From Acuticoccus sp. MNP-M23 (GTDB taxonomy: Bacteria; Pseudomonadota; Alphaproteobacteria; Rhizobiales; Amorphaceae), in NCBI RefSeq assembly GCF_031195445.1, contig NZ_CP133480.1, forward strand, positions 1,536,001-1,600,000: a stretch of DNA of 64,000 nt, written 5' to 3'. Positions 38,201 to 46,997 of this stretch are shown here, piece after piece. The translations under genes were made by a program, and so were the position numbers. Numbering within the stretch: the stretch's first letter is position 1; every line of letters starts with the position of its first letter. Below the pieces are notes generated by a model. It was not told where the DNA came from. It worked only from the letters and a program-made list of their open reading frames with translations, and searched no databases.

Positions 38201-38553
38201 CCCTTGCTGCTCTGGCGCTCCCGGCGCTGGCCGGCACCACCCACGCCGAAGTGGATGTGATCGGCGATGTGGTGATGCCGGACGGCAGCGTCCGCCGCGC
38301 GCTCGGCCGGATCGACCGGATCATTCTCGGCGACACCGCAACTATTGTCGATTTCAAGACGGACCGCGCCGTGCCGGCAGCCGCCACCGGGGCACCGCGC
38401 GCCTATGCGCAGCAGCTGGCCATCTACAAGGCGCTGGTGGCGCCGATGCTGGGCGTTCCGGTCCGCACGGCCATCGTGTGGACCGCCACGCAGGAGGTGA
38501 TGGCGATGGACGCAGTGCTGCCACCCATCCGCGCTGCATCCGGGTCCGCTTGA
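35200..38553 (+). CDS. addA: Double-strand break repair helicase-nuclease AddA
   Basis: Helicase and nuclease subunit of AddAB, 1117 aa. Walker A SANAGAGKTYVLAQR is at about 27-41, motif Ia CLTYTNAAAAEM, motif II VMLDEAQDT, motif III VGDEKQSIYSFQGA, motif V VMTVHGAKGLEAEVVFL and motif VI NRLLYVGMTRAERHLVV. The C-terminal RecB-type nuclease carries LGRIDRIILG and TIVDFKTDR. It overlaps addB by 13 bases, so both subunits are made together. trxA follows after 57 bases. Confidence 0.97.
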   Translation: MAGLNVPPEANDAQRRSSNPAASVWVSANAGAGKTYVLAQRVVRLLLSGVAPGAILCLTYTNAAAAEMAGRVYKELAALAALPDDELRENVQALAPGVDPDKAAERARTLFALSLETPGGLKVSTLHAFAAALLRRFPLEANISGAFNVLDDATAGELNDRAIAAVLAEATTRPDGPVAAAIRAAIPFVSDAGLPSMLLAFVRERTRLAAWLRDGDDTATLTASLADALGLDLDAPPPFSTSLTDADCAAIVAKVREIGTKTDNAFADALTPAIGCDDPAIRDIHWRAAFLTDKGTPRKNAVTKKVREALPDLAEKLDHELARLAALAAFEAARNVIHATVPLVQIAHRVHLVVDAEKRRRGLIDYDDQIATAMNLVRSSIAAEWVRYKLDDGIDHVMLDEAQDTAPAQWDLVDALTGEFFAGASSRQAHRTLFVVGDEKQSIYSFQGAAPHLFNEKRAHYAGLAEGASLPFAPVDLAHSFRSAPQVLAAVDRVFAAADLSTAANASAVRHVAIRDLAGGVDVWPLVGSEKGEVDPAWDAPLDTSADAAGDVRLVRAIADQIEAWATVGPDGGAPVDYGNVLILSRSRGKFAPLMNGELKARGIPAAGSDRLDVTRHIAVKDMLALARALISTDDLSLAAVLRSPLFDVVEDTLFRLCHGRDGSLWSALAEDPASAGIHATLRRWRHAARRARPFDFFAGILIGEGRRGDFAARMGSEAEDALDAFLDIALDFEGKGIPALEPFLLRLETLTEEIRRSAEGGAGKVRVMTVHGAKGLEAEVVFLADVGASIPLPKGGAVVPLAGPADTEVLALAPAKADRPRAIAAVLDAAEIAARAEHNRLLYVGMTRAERHLVVCGAYRTRKPAPGMWHEIVSAALEEGSEPRDMALGTMLAWRNPAGEAAPATTHDPKPTPAAEPAPAWLTMLAPPLPQRPPAITPSDGDHTPVTLGPDDRALPAAAYGALIHDLIERGGDLAAMTLRIATRHPALDADTAATIAGEALAALALPALAGTTHAEVDVIGDVVMPDGSVRRALGRIDRIILGDTATIVDFKTDRAVPAAATGAPRAYAQQLAIYKALVAPMLGVPVRTAIVWTATQEVMAMDAVLPPIRAASGSA

Positions 38554-38610
38554 CGGTCCCCCAACGGACCCATACCTAACTGGGAACCAGAGATAAAACA
38601 AAGGTGCGGC

Positions 38611-38931
38611 ATGGCCCCTTCTGACGTTACGGACGCATCGTTCGACAACGATGTCATCCAATCCAGCGAACCCGTGGTCGTCGACTTCTGGGCGGAGTGG
38701 TGCGGCCCCTGCAAGATGATCGCGCCGTCGCTCGAGGAGATTGCGACCGAGATGGGCGGCAAGGTGAAGATCGCCAAGCTGAACATCGACGAGAACCAGG
38801 CCACCGCCATGAAATATGGCGTCCGCTCGATCCCGACGCTGATCATGTTCAAGAACGGCGAGCCGATGGCCACCCAGGTCGGTGCAGCCCCCAAGGGCAA
38901 GCTGTCCGACTGGATCAAGTCTTCCATCTGA
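38611..38931 (+). CDS. trxA: Thioredoxin
   Basis: Cytoplasmic thiol-disulfide reductant, 106 aa, with the WCGPC active site (Cys31, Cys34), the cis-Pro in RSIPTL and the partner stretch VVVDFWAEW. The length and residues are those of classical thioredoxin 1. AAAGGTGC precedes the ATG as ribosome site. It follows addA, a common alphaproteobacterial neighbour, and is followed by grpE after 18 bases. Confidence 0.97.
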   Translation: MAPSDVTDASFDNDVIQSSEPVVVDFWAEWCGPCKMIAPSLEEIATEMGGKVKIAKLNIDENQATAMKYGVRSIPTLIMFKNGEPMATQVGAAPKGKLSDWIKSSI

Positions 38932-38949
38932 AAGCGAAACGAGGCGGCA

Positions 38950-39606
38950 ATGTCCGGCGAAAACAAGGAGGGCGCGCCGCAGGAAGCGCGCCCTGACGAC
39001 GAGGCCCGCGAAGACGGCCCCATGAATGCAGAGGACGAGCATATCATCGCTGAGACCGAGGACGGCCCTGCCGGCGACTTCGATGAAGACGTCGACGAGA
39101 CCGCAGCACTGCGCGCCGAAGCCGAAGAGATGCGCGGCAACATGCTGCGCGCCCTCGCCGAGGCCGAGAACGTGCGCCGCCGCGCGACCCGCGACGTTGC
39201 GGACGCGCGCCAGTATGCCGTCACCGCCTTCGCCCGCGACATCCTCAACGTGGCGGACAATTTCCGCCGTGCGCTTTCCCTGATCGAGGATCGGGAGTCC
39301 CTGCCCGAAGAGGTCAAGGGTCTGGTCGAAGGCATCGACATGACCGGCCGCGAGCTGGCCAGCGTCCTCGAGCGCCACGGCGTGAAGATCATCGAGCCGG
39401 TGGGCGAACGGTTCGACCCGAACCGCCACCAGGCGATGTTCGAGGTCGAGAACCCCGACGTTGCGTCCGGCACCGTCATGCAGGTGGTGCAGGCCGGGGC
39501 GATGATCGGCGATCGCACCTTGCGCCCGGCGATGGTCGGCGTGTCGAAGGGCGGCCCCAAGCCCGAGCCGAAGGCCGAAACGGGCAGCACCGGAGATGCC
39601 GCCTGA
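38950..39606 (+). CDS. grpE: Nucleotide exchange factor GrpE
   Basis: Releases ADP from DnaK. The 218-aa protein has an acidic N-terminal arm (residues 1-50), a long coiled-coil helix (LRAEAEEMRGNMLRALAEAE, NVRRR) and the beta-wing end (GERFDPNRHQAMFEV, VMQVVQAGAMIGDRTLRPAMV). No dnaK or dnaJ lies nearby. ATG 38950 follows CGAGGCGGCA. The stop codon overlaps the CTG start proposed for the next gene. Confidence 0.95.
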   Translation: MSGENKEGAPQEARPDDEAREDGPMNAEDEHIIAETEDGPAGDFDEDVDETAALRAEAEEMRGNMLRALAEAENVRRRATRDVADARQYAVTAFARDILNVADNFRRALSLIEDRESLPEEVKGLVEGIDMTGRELASVLERHGVKIIEPVGERFDPNRHQAMFEVENPDVASGTVMQVVQAGAMIGDRTLRPAMVGVSKGGPKPEPKAETGSTGDAA

Positions 39607-40871
39607 CAGGCGCATCCTCGGTCCTCCTTCTGGAGGGCCCGCTGTCGCCGCTCTTCCGCCTGATCGGACGGCGGCTTGAGGCCGGCGGCGCATCCGTCCA
39701 CCGCATCAACCTTTGCCCCGGCGACGCTGTCGCCTGGGGTTTCGGCCGTGCGATCAACTACCGCGGCCGCCGGGCGGATTTCGGCGCCATCGTCGGCGCC
39801 TTGTGCGAACGGCACGGCATCGACACCGTGCTGATGCACTCCGAACGCCGCCCCTATCATCTTGAGGCGGCCGCCGAAGCGCGGGCGCGGGGCATTACCG
39901 TTTGCGTGACCGAGCTCGGCTACCTCCGGCCGGACTGGATGACCATCGAGCTGAACGGCAACTCCGTCGACAGCCTGTTTCCGACCGATCCGGACGAGAT
40001 CCGCGCCATCGCGGCCAACGCGCCGCCGGTGGACACGTCGGTGGTGTACCCGCGCGAGCCGCTGCTGGAGACGCGGGACGACCTGATGAACGCGCTGCCC
40101 AACGTGTTCGCGGGCTTCCTCTACCCGCGCTATCGGCAGCACGGCCTTTACCACCCGTTCGTGGCCTATGCCCGCTTCCTCTGGCGCGAGGGCCACAAGG
40201 GCTCGCGCGACAAGGCCGCCGCCGCCGTTCGCAAACGGCTGAAGCCGCCCTTCTATCTGTTCGCCATGCAGACCGACACGGACTTCCAGATCCGCGCCAA
40301 CTCCCAGCTCGAAGACACCACCGAGGCGCTGGGCCTCACCTTCCGCTCCTTCGCCGCCCACGCCCCCAAGGACGCACGGCTTGTCGCAAAAAAGCATCCC
40401 GGCGACCTTGGCCCGGTGGACTGGACCGTTCGCGTCCCGAAACTCGCCGCGGAGGCCGGCATTGCGGACCGCGTGGATTTCGTCGACGGCCTCGGCATGG
40501 GCGTCTGGTGCGCCGATGCCGCCGGCATGGTGACGATCAACTCCAGCGCCGGGCTGGACGGGCTGGCCGCGGGGCTGCCGACCCACACACTCTCGCCGTC
40601 GATCTACGATGTGCCGGGCCTCGTCCACCAGGGCACGCTTGACGCGTTCTGGACCGAGGCCGTGGCGCCGGACCCGGCCCTGTTCGAGGCGTTCCGCAAG
40701 GCGCTGGCGGCGTCCATCCAGGTGCGCGGCACCATCTACAACCGCGAGGGAACCACGGTGTCCGCCAATGCCATTGCGGACCGGGTGCTGGCCGGCACCG
40801 TCGGTGCGCCCGGCGCCACGAATGGCCCGCCGCCGCGTCACGCACGGGCAAAAGCCCTCGGCATCCGCTGA
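39603..40871 (+). CDS. KpsS-like capsule polysaccharide (Kdo transferase) family protein, CTG start
   Basis: Resembles KpsS/capsule-synthesis proteins that add the Kdo linker to capsule lipid. Conserved pieces are SVLLLEGPLSPLFR, AINYRGRRADF, RPYHLEAAAEARARG, ELGYLRPDWMTIE and the C-terminal INSSAGLDGLAAGLP. The first of these lies upstream of any ATG, GTG or TTG: the first such codon in frame is TTG 39801, which would cut off 66 residues of the family domain. CTG at 39603, overlapping the grpE stop (CTGA) with GGAG seven bases ahead, is the best start, giving 422 aa. No other capsule genes are nearby, so the polysaccharide is unknown. Confidence 0.75.
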   Translation: MTGASSVLLLEGPLSPLFRLIGRRLEAGGASVHRINLCPGDAVAWGFGRAINYRGRRADFGAIVGALCERHGIDTVLMHSERRPYHLEAAAEARARGITVCVTELGYLRPDWMTIELNGNSVDSLFPTDPDEIRAIAANAPPVDTSVVYPREPLLETRDDLMNALPNVFAGFLYPRYRQHGLYHPFVAYARFLWREGHKGSRDKAAAAVRKRLKPPFYLFAMQTDTDFQIRANSQLEDTTEALGLTFRSFAAHAPKDARLVAKKHPGDLGPVDWTVRVPKLAAEAGIADRVDFVDGLGMGVWCADAAGMVTINSSAGLDGLAAGLPTHTLSPSIYDVPGLVHQGTLDAFWTEAVAPDPALFEAFRKALAASIQVRGTIYNREGTTVSANAIADRVLAGTVGAPGATNGPPPRHARAKALGIR

Positions 40872-40989
40872 TAGGCCGCCGGGTGAATTTGCCCGGCCCC
40901 ATCCCTATATTGATTGCAACGACCAGACGGCCCGGCGCCGAGATGCGGCGCACCGGCCTTAACCACAAGAACAATCCGGAGCCATTCCG

Positions 40990-41976
40990 TTGAGCACTGC
41001 CGAAACCACCGGTAGCGACGATCTCGTCCTGCCCTTCTCCGTCGATGATCTTGACGTGCGCGGCCGGATCGCCCGGCTCGGCCCTGCGTTGGACGACATC
41101 CTGCGCAAGCACGACTATCCGCCCGAGGTCTCCCGCTTTCTGGGCGAAGCGATTCTCCTCAACGTCCTCTTCGCCACCGCGCTGAAGATCGACGGCCGCG
41201 TCATCCTGCAGATCCAGTCCGACGGCCCCGTGTCGATGGTGGTGACCGACTTCACCACCCCCGATGCCCTGCGCGGCTACGCCCGCTTCGACGCGGAGGC
41301 CGTCGCGGCGCTCGGCGAGAACCCCTCGCTTGGCGAAATTGCCGGGACGGGGACGCTTGCCCTCACCATCGACCCGCGGATGACCAACCGCCGCTATCAG
41401 GGCGTGGTGGAGCTTGCCGGCGACAGCCTGGAGGACGTGGCGCACGCCTATTTCGCCCAGTCCGAGCAGATCCCGACGCTGTTCCGCCTGGCGGTGGCCG
41501 AAACCATCGAGCGCCGCGAGGGCGAGGCACCGCAGCGCAGCTGGCGCGGCGGCGGCGTGACCGTCCAGTTCCTGCCCGAAGCCTCGGACCGGATTGTGGT
41601 GCGCGACCTCGACCCTGGCGATGCGCCGGACAACGCCGCCGCCAACGACGACCGCGAGGACGACGACGCCTGGGTGGAAGCTGCCGCCCGCGCCAAAAGC
41701 GCACAGGATCACGAGCTGGTGGACCCGGCAATGACCGCTGAGCGGCTTCTTCTTCGTCTCTTCAACGAACGGGACGTGCGGGTGTTCGACGCATTCACCT
41801 TGAGTGCAGACTGCCACTGCTCAACTGATCGCATTAAGGTCATGCTCGACCAGTTCAGCGAGGAAGACCGCGCTTCCATGGTCGAGGACGGGGTCATCAA
41901 GGTCACATGCGAGTTCTGCAACACGCGCTACCGATTCGAGCCGGACAGTCTGGAGCCGCTCCCCGCGCCGCACTGA
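40990..41976 (+). CDS. hslO: Redox-regulated chaperone Hsp33
   Basis: Holdase activated when oxidation releases zinc from four cysteines. At 328 aa it carries the C-terminal switch CxC (Cys275, Cys277) and CxxC (Cys307, Cys310), with VQIQSDGPV-like LQIQSDGPVSMVV in the N-terminal domain. The start is TTG at 40990: GGAG lies eight bases ahead and no in-frame ATG fits. The 118 bases before it contain no gene. An RND adaptor gene starts eight bases after the stop. Confidence 0.95.
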   Translation: MSTAETTGSDDLVLPFSVDDLDVRGRIARLGPALDDILRKHDYPPEVSRFLGEAILLNVLFATALKIDGRVILQIQSDGPVSMVVTDFTTPDALRGYARFDAEAVAALGENPSLGEIAGTGTLALTIDPRMTNRRYQGVVELAGDSLEDVAHAYFAQSEQIPTLFRLAVAETIERREGEAPQRSWRGGGVTVQFLPEASDRIVVRDLDPGDAPDNAAANDDREDDDAWVEAAARAKSAQDHELVDPAMTAERLLLRLFNERDVRVFDAFTLSADCHCSTDRIKVMLDQFSEEDRASMVEDGVIKVTCEFCNTRYRFEPDSLEPLPAPH

Positions 41977-41983
41977 GGGGCCG

Positions 41984-43372
41984 ATGCTGAGGCGCGCGCT
42001 CCGGCTCGGGGCGCAGGCCGTGCTGCCGGCCCTCGTCCTGTTCGGCGCGTTTCTCGTCACCGAGGCGCTGTTGTCCGGCCCGCCGCGCACCATGCCCGGC
42101 GGCGCGCGGCCGGAAGTGGTCTACTCGGTCACCGCAGCCGACGTCGCGCTGGGCGCAAACCGCGCCACGCTGCGGGCGTTCGGCGAGCTTGTGGCCGCGG
42201 ACGCTGCGGAACTGCGCGTTGCCTCGCCGGGCGAGGTGGTGGCCGTCCACCCCAACCTCCAGATCGGCCGGACCGTGGAGGCCGGCGCCCCGCTGGTCAC
42301 CATCGACCCGTTTGCCTACGAGGGCGCCCTGCGCGAAGCACGCGCCCAGCTCGCCGAGGCCCGCGCAGGCGCTGCCGAGGCCGACGCCCGCATCGGCATG
42401 GAAACCGCCCTCAAGAGCCGCGCCGAAGAACAACTGATCTTTGCGCAGACCGATCTGGAACGGGCCGAGCGCCTGTCCCGCTCCGGCAACATCACCGACA
42501 AGGCGATGGATGACCGCCGCCTTCTGGTCAGCCAGCGCCAGCAATCGCTCGATCAGGTGCGCTATACGCTGGAGGCCGAGGTTGCGCGGCGCGACCAGCA
42601 GGCCGCCGCCGTGGAGCGGCTGCAATGGATGGTCGAAAAGGCAGAGCGCGCGCTGGAGGACACCGTGCTCGCCGCCCCCTTCACCGGCATCGTGCGTGAG
42701 GAGAACGCCTCCGTCGGCCGCCAGCTTGCCGCCAACGACCTCGCCGTCTCGCTCATCCGCGCCGATGCGCTGGACGTCCGCTTCGTCCTCAGCGACCAGC
42801 GCTATGGCCGCCTCCTCGACGAAGAGGCGCTGTTCGGCACCGAGGTGGAGGTGATCTGGCGGATCGGCGACACGCCGCTCACCTACAACGCCACGGTGAC
42901 GCGTGCCGGCGCCGACATCGACAGTGGGCGCGGCGGCGTCGACGTGTTTGCAAGGGTCGACCTTGGCAACCGTGCCGCCCCCCGGCCAGGCGCCTTTGTG
43001 GAGGTGCGCATTCCGGGCGTGGTGCGCCAGAACACCGCCCGCGTTCCCACCGCTGCCCTTTACGGGCGCTCGGTGTTCGTGATCGGGCCGGACGACCGCC
43101 TCGTCTCGCGCAAGATCATCATCCACGCGCTGGACGATGGCGACGCCATCGTGAGCGGGCCGCTGAACGACGGAGACCAGGTGGTCACCACGCGCCTTGC
43201 CGAAGCCGGCGACGGCATCAAGGTCAACCGCGTGGACGGCCCGGCGAAGAAGAGCGCGGCGCCGGACACCGCCAGCGTCGCCACCAAGGTGCCCGACCCG
43301 AACGGCGAGCCCCCGGCAACTCCCGCCCGCCCCCGCAAGCAGGGCGCTCCCGACGCGGCGGAGCGCTCGTGA
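41984..43372 (+). CDS. RND efflux periplasmic adaptor (membrane fusion protein)
   Basis: HlyD/AcrA-family adaptor, 462 aa. An N-terminal helix (AVLPALVLFGAFLVTEALL) anchors or exports it. Then come the lipoyl half-motifs (SPGEVVAVHPNLQIG and DTVLAAPFTGIV), a coiled-coil hairpin about residues 115-225 and beta-barrel domains. The last 45 residues are low-complexity. GAGGGG precedes ATG 41984; I reject the longer frame from 41804 because it overlaps hslO. It is followed 31 bases later by the RND permease. Substrate unknown. Confidence 0.9.
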   Translation: MLRRALRLGAQAVLPALVLFGAFLVTEALLSGPPRTMPGGARPEVVYSVTAADVALGANRATLRAFGELVAADAAELRVASPGEVVAVHPNLQIGRTVEAGAPLVTIDPFAYEGALREARAQLAEARAGAAEADARIGMETALKSRAEEQLIFAQTDLERAERLSRSGNITDKAMDDRRLLVSQRQQSLDQVRYTLEAEVARRDQQAAAVERLQWMVEKAERALEDTVLAAPFTGIVREENASVGRQLAANDLAVSLIRADALDVRFVLSDQRYGRLLDEEALFGTEVEVIWRIGDTPLTYNATVTRAGADIDSGRGGVDVFARVDLGNRAAPRPGAFVEVRIPGVVRQNTARVPTAALYGRSVFVIGPDDRLVSRKIIIHALDDGDAIVSGPLNDGDQVVTTRLAEAGDGIKVNRVDGPAKKSAAPDTASVATKVPDPNGEPPATPARPRKQGAPDAAERS

Positions 43373-43403
43373 AGAGCGCCCGCCACAAAAGGGCCGCGCC
43401 GCG

Positions 43404-46400
43404 ATGAAGGCGTTCATCTCCCTCTTCACTCGGCACCCCAACGCAGCCAACCTCCTGATGGCGCTGATGCTGGTGCTGGGCGCCTTTTCGCTGGCCAACC
43501 TCACCACGCGCTTCTGGCCGCCCACGGATCTGGCGCAGGTTGAGATTTCCATCGCCTGGCCCGGCGCCAGCGCGGAGGACGTGTCCACCAACATTCTCGA
43601 CGCGGTCGAGCCCGCCGTGCGCTTCCTCACCGGGGTCGATTCCATCCGCTCGGTCGCCCGCGAAGGCTCGGCCTTCACCTCGCTGAACTTTGCGCCGGGT
43701 ACGGACATGCAAAAGGCGCTTGGCGATGTGGAGCAGGCCGTTGCCGGGCTGACGACATTGCCCGAAGACGCCGAAAGCCCCGTGATCCAGACCGATCAGC
43801 TGCGCGATCCGGTCGCCAAGATCGGCGTGGCCGGCCCCTTCCCCGAAAGTGCGCTGCAGGTTTTTGCCCGCCGCATCCGCGACGACCTCCTGGACCGCGG
43901 GCTCGACCGGATCACCATCGGCGGCATGCGCAACCGCGAGATTCTGGTGGATGCGCGCGAGCACGATCTCCTGCGCCACAGCCTGACCACGGCGGACATC
44001 GCCGACGCCATCCGCGCCAACACGCTGGACCGGCCGGCCGGCGTCCTCACCGGCGTGGTCGACCGCCAGGTGCGCGTCGCGGCCGGGGCCGAAACGCCCG
44101 CGGCCATTGCAGCCATGATCGTCAAGGCGCTGCCGTCGGGCGAAGCGCTCACCGTTGGCGATGTGGCCAACGTGTCCGAAGGTTTTGCGCGCGGCACGGT
44201 GGCCGGTCTGCGCGGCGGCAACCCCGCAATCGAGCTCAGCGTGGAACGGGCCCAGTCCGCCGATGCGCTGGCCTCCGACGCGGTGGTTCGCGCCTACCTC
44301 GACGACGTGCGCCCGACGCTCCCCCAGAGCCTGACCGTCCAGCTTTACGACGTCCAGACCGACAAGCTGTGGGATCGCATTTCCATCCTGATCCGCAACG
44401 GCTGGCAGGGCCTCGCCATCGTGCTGATCGTCCTGTTCCTGTTCCTGCGCGCGAACATCGCATTCTGGGTGGCGCTGGGCATCCCGGTTGCGTTTGCCGG
44501 CACCCTCGCGGTGATGCTGGCCACCGGGCAGTCGATCAACATGATCTCGCTGTTTGCGCTCATCATGATGCTGGGCGTCATCGTCGATGATGCCATTGTG
44601 GTGGGCGAACACACCGACACGCTGGCCAGCCGCGGCCTGCCGCCGGCGGAAGCGGCCGAACGCGGTGCGATGGAAATGCTGGTCCCGGTGCTGGCCTCGT
44701 CGGTCACCACCATCGCCGCCTTCGCCCCCATCTTCATGATGCGCGACATCATCGGGCAGATGATGGATGCCATGCCGCTGGTGGGGATCTCGATCATCAT
44801 CGCCTCGCTGGTGGAGTGCTTTCTGATCCTGCCCGGCCATCTAGCGCATGCCGGCCGAACGGGCTCCGGGCTCAACGTCGGCCGCTTTTTCCGCCTCACG
44901 GTTTTTGCAGGCATCGGTGCGGTGCTGATTGGCGGGGCGGTGACCGCGGCACGCTGGCTTGCCACCGCGGAGCCGGCGGCGCGCGAGGCGCTCCTGTCGC
45001 TGCCGCCGCTCTTCGTGGCAACGGTTGCCATCATCGCCGGCCTGGCGCTGGCCGGGCTGGTGGAGCGCCGCCTTGCCCGTCGCAGCGGCGTCTCCGCCCA
45101 CGGCACCACCCATCGGCTGCGCAGCGGTTTCGACCGCCGCTTCAATGCGCTGCGGGACGGCCCGTTCACGCGCGCGGTCCGCCTCACCTACGCCTACCGC
45201 TACACCACGCTGGCCGTGGCCGTGGGCTCGGTGATGGTGGTGGTCTACGGGCTCTATCTGGGCGGCGGGCATGTGCGCTTCGTGTTCTTCCCCTCGCCCG
45301 AGGCGGAATTCGTCCAGGCGCGGGTGGAGTTTCACGCCGGCACGCCGCGCGAGCGGGTGCTTGAAGGCGTCTATGCCGTGGAAGCTGCGCTGAAAGAATC
45401 GGAAACCGCCCTCGCGCCGGATGGCGAGACCGTGGTGTCCGACACCTACGCGCTGATCGGCAGGGCAGGCCGGGACCGGGGCGACAACCTTGCCACCCTC
45501 CGCGTGCAGCTTGCCCCGTCCGAAGACAGGACGGTGCGCACGCCCGCGCTGGTCCGCGCCTGGAAAAAGGCCGTGCCCGACATTGCCGGCATCAAGCGGG
45601 TTTCCATTGCCGAGCGGCGTGGCGGCCCGCCCGGCCGCGATGTGGACATGCGCCTCACCGGCGCCGACCCGTCGGTGATGAAGGCGGCCGCCACCGAAGC
45701 CATGGCCGCCATGGCCGCGCTCCCCGGCGTGACCGCTGTGACCGACAATCTGCCGCTGGGCAAGCCCGAGGTTGCGCTGTCGCTCACGGCCCGCGGCAAG
45801 GCGCTTGGCTTTACCGCGGAGAGCATCGGCGCGCAGGTGCGCGGCGCCTTCGAGGGCGACATTGCCCGCCGCCTTGCGATCGGCGACGACGAGGTGCCGA
45901 TCCGCGTGCGCCAGCGCACCGGCAACGCACCGGTTCCGCTGGAGGATCTGTTTCTGCGCGCGCCCGGCGGCGAATTCGTGCCGCTCACCGAGGTGGCTTC
46001 CCTTGCGGAGCGGAACACCTTCTCCGTCATCGTGCGGCGCGACGGGCTCACCACCATCGCCATCTTTGCCGACGTGGACACCGCCATCGCCACGCCGCAG
46101 GAGGTCACCGCGCTGATTGCAGAGACCATCGTGCCCGGCATGGAGGCCCGTTACGGGGTCCGCGCCAGCTTCGACGGGCGGGACAGGGAGCGCCGCCGCT
46201 CGTTCGAGGACCTGCGCCAGGGCGCCTATCTCGCCCTCATCATGATCTATCTGACGCTGGCCTTCGTGTTCGGCTCCTACTGGCGGCCGGTGGTGATCAT
46301 GCTCATCATCCCGTTCGGTGCGGTGGGCGCCATCCTCGGGCATGTGGTGCTCGGCATGAACCTCACCATCGTCAGCTTCGTCGGCCTGCTCGGGCTGGCG

Positions 46401-46754
46401 GGGATTCTCGTCAACGACTCGATCATTCTGGTAAAGCGGTTCGACGAGCGGCTTGGCGCCGGCGAGACCTTTGCCGACGCCGCAACGGGCGCCAGTGCGG
46501 ACAGGCTTCGCGCCGTGCTCCTCACCTCGCTCACCACCATCGGCGGCCTGATACCGCTGATCTTCGAGCGCTCCATGTCCGCGCAGTTCCTGTTGCCGAT
46601 GGCGATTACCATCGTCTTCGGGCTGGCGCTGGCGACGGTTCTCGTGCTGATTCTCGTTCCCACGCTCCTCGGGATCGGCTTCGATATCGGCCGCGTGTTC
46701 AGCGCACTGATCGGCCGCCGCCGCGCTTCTGCCACACCGGCAAATCCGCGCTAG
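43404..46754 (+). CDS. RND efflux permease with extra mid-protein membrane segment
   Basis: Inner-membrane proton antiporter of the RND superfamily, 1116 aa. Hallmarks are RHPNAANLLMALM at TM1, the AcrB-like porter domains, LFALIMMLGVIVDDAIVVGEH at TM4 with the Asp pair, VTTIAAFAPIF, and in the second half VGLLGLAGILVNDSIIL and TSLTTIGGLIPLI. Between TM6 (ECFLILPGHL, residue about 478) and the next amphipathic helix (residue about 575) there are about 90 residues with two additional hydrophobic stretches (TVFAGIGAVLIGGAVTAA and LFVATVAIIAGLALAGL), longer than usual. Paired with the adaptor upstream; no outer-membrane factor is adjacent. Confidence 0.92.
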   Translation: MKAFISLFTRHPNAANLLMALMLVLGAFSLANLTTRFWPPTDLAQVEISIAWPGASAEDVSTNILDAVEPAVRFLTGVDSIRSVAREGSAFTSLNFAPGTDMQKALGDVEQAVAGLTTLPEDAESPVIQTDQLRDPVAKIGVAGPFPESALQVFARRIRDDLLDRGLDRITIGGMRNREILVDAREHDLLRHSLTTADIADAIRANTLDRPAGVLTGVVDRQVRVAAGAETPAAIAAMIVKALPSGEALTVGDVANVSEGFARGTVAGLRGGNPAIELSVERAQSADALASDAVVRAYLDDVRPTLPQSLTVQLYDVQTDKLWDRISILIRNGWQGLAIVLIVLFLFLRANIAFWVALGIPVAFAGTLAVMLATGQSINMISLFALIMMLGVIVDDAIVVGEHTDTLASRGLPPAEAAERGAMEMLVPVLASSVTTIAAFAPIFMMRDIIGQMMDAMPLVGISIIIASLVECFLILPGHLAHAGRTGSGLNVGRFFRLTVFAGIGAVLIGGAVTAARWLATAEPAAREALLSLPPLFVATVAIIAGLALAGLVERRLARRSGVSAHGTTHRLRSGFDRRFNALRDGPFTRAVRLTYAYRYTTLAVAVGSVMVVVYGLYLGGGHVRFVFFPSPEAEFVQARVEFHAGTPRERVLEGVYAVEAALKESETALAPDGETVVSDTYALIGRAGRDRGDNLATLRVQLAPSEDRTVRTPALVRAWKKAVPDIAGIKRVSIAERRGGPPGRDVDMRLTGADPSVMKAAATEAMAAMAALPGVTAVTDNLPLGKPEVALSLTARGKALGFTAESIGAQVRGAFEGDIARRLAIGDDEVPIRVRQRTGNAPVPLEDLFLRAPGGEFVPLTEVASLAERNTFSVIVRRDGLTTIAIFADVDTAIATPQEVTALIAETIVPGMEARYGVRASFDGRDRERRRSFEDLRQGAYLALIMIYLTLAFVFGSYWRPVVIMLIIPFGAVGAILGHVVLGMNLTIVSFVGLLGLAGILVNDSIILVKRFDERLGAGETFADAATGASADRLRAVLLTSLTTIGGLIPLIFERSMSAQFLLPMAITIVFGLALATVLVLILVPTLLGIGFDIGRVFSALIGRRRASATPANPR

Positions 46755-46997
46755 AGCGGCCTGCCGCGGCAGGGAGCAACGCCCGCGCGCCCTTCCGGCG
46801 ACCGCGCGCCTCGTACAACCGAAGACAAAACCTCTTTGATGTTCTGCCGAAAACGTATTCTCTGAGAAAAACGAACGCCCCCACCGCAAGCCCGGTAGGT
46901 CGACAATGACGATGGGAAGAAACTCCGGCGCCCTCCCGTGCAGGGGCCGCCAGCGCAACTCGGGCCCGATCCGGCGCAAGGTCGAGGGGCGCCGTCC

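Noticed and set aside
37198-40841. Two long antisense frames (37198-39693 and 38424-40841) across addA, trxA, grpE and the KpsS-like gene
   Set aside because: They cross several genuine genes on the other strand and have low-complexity Gly/Arg/Ala composition.
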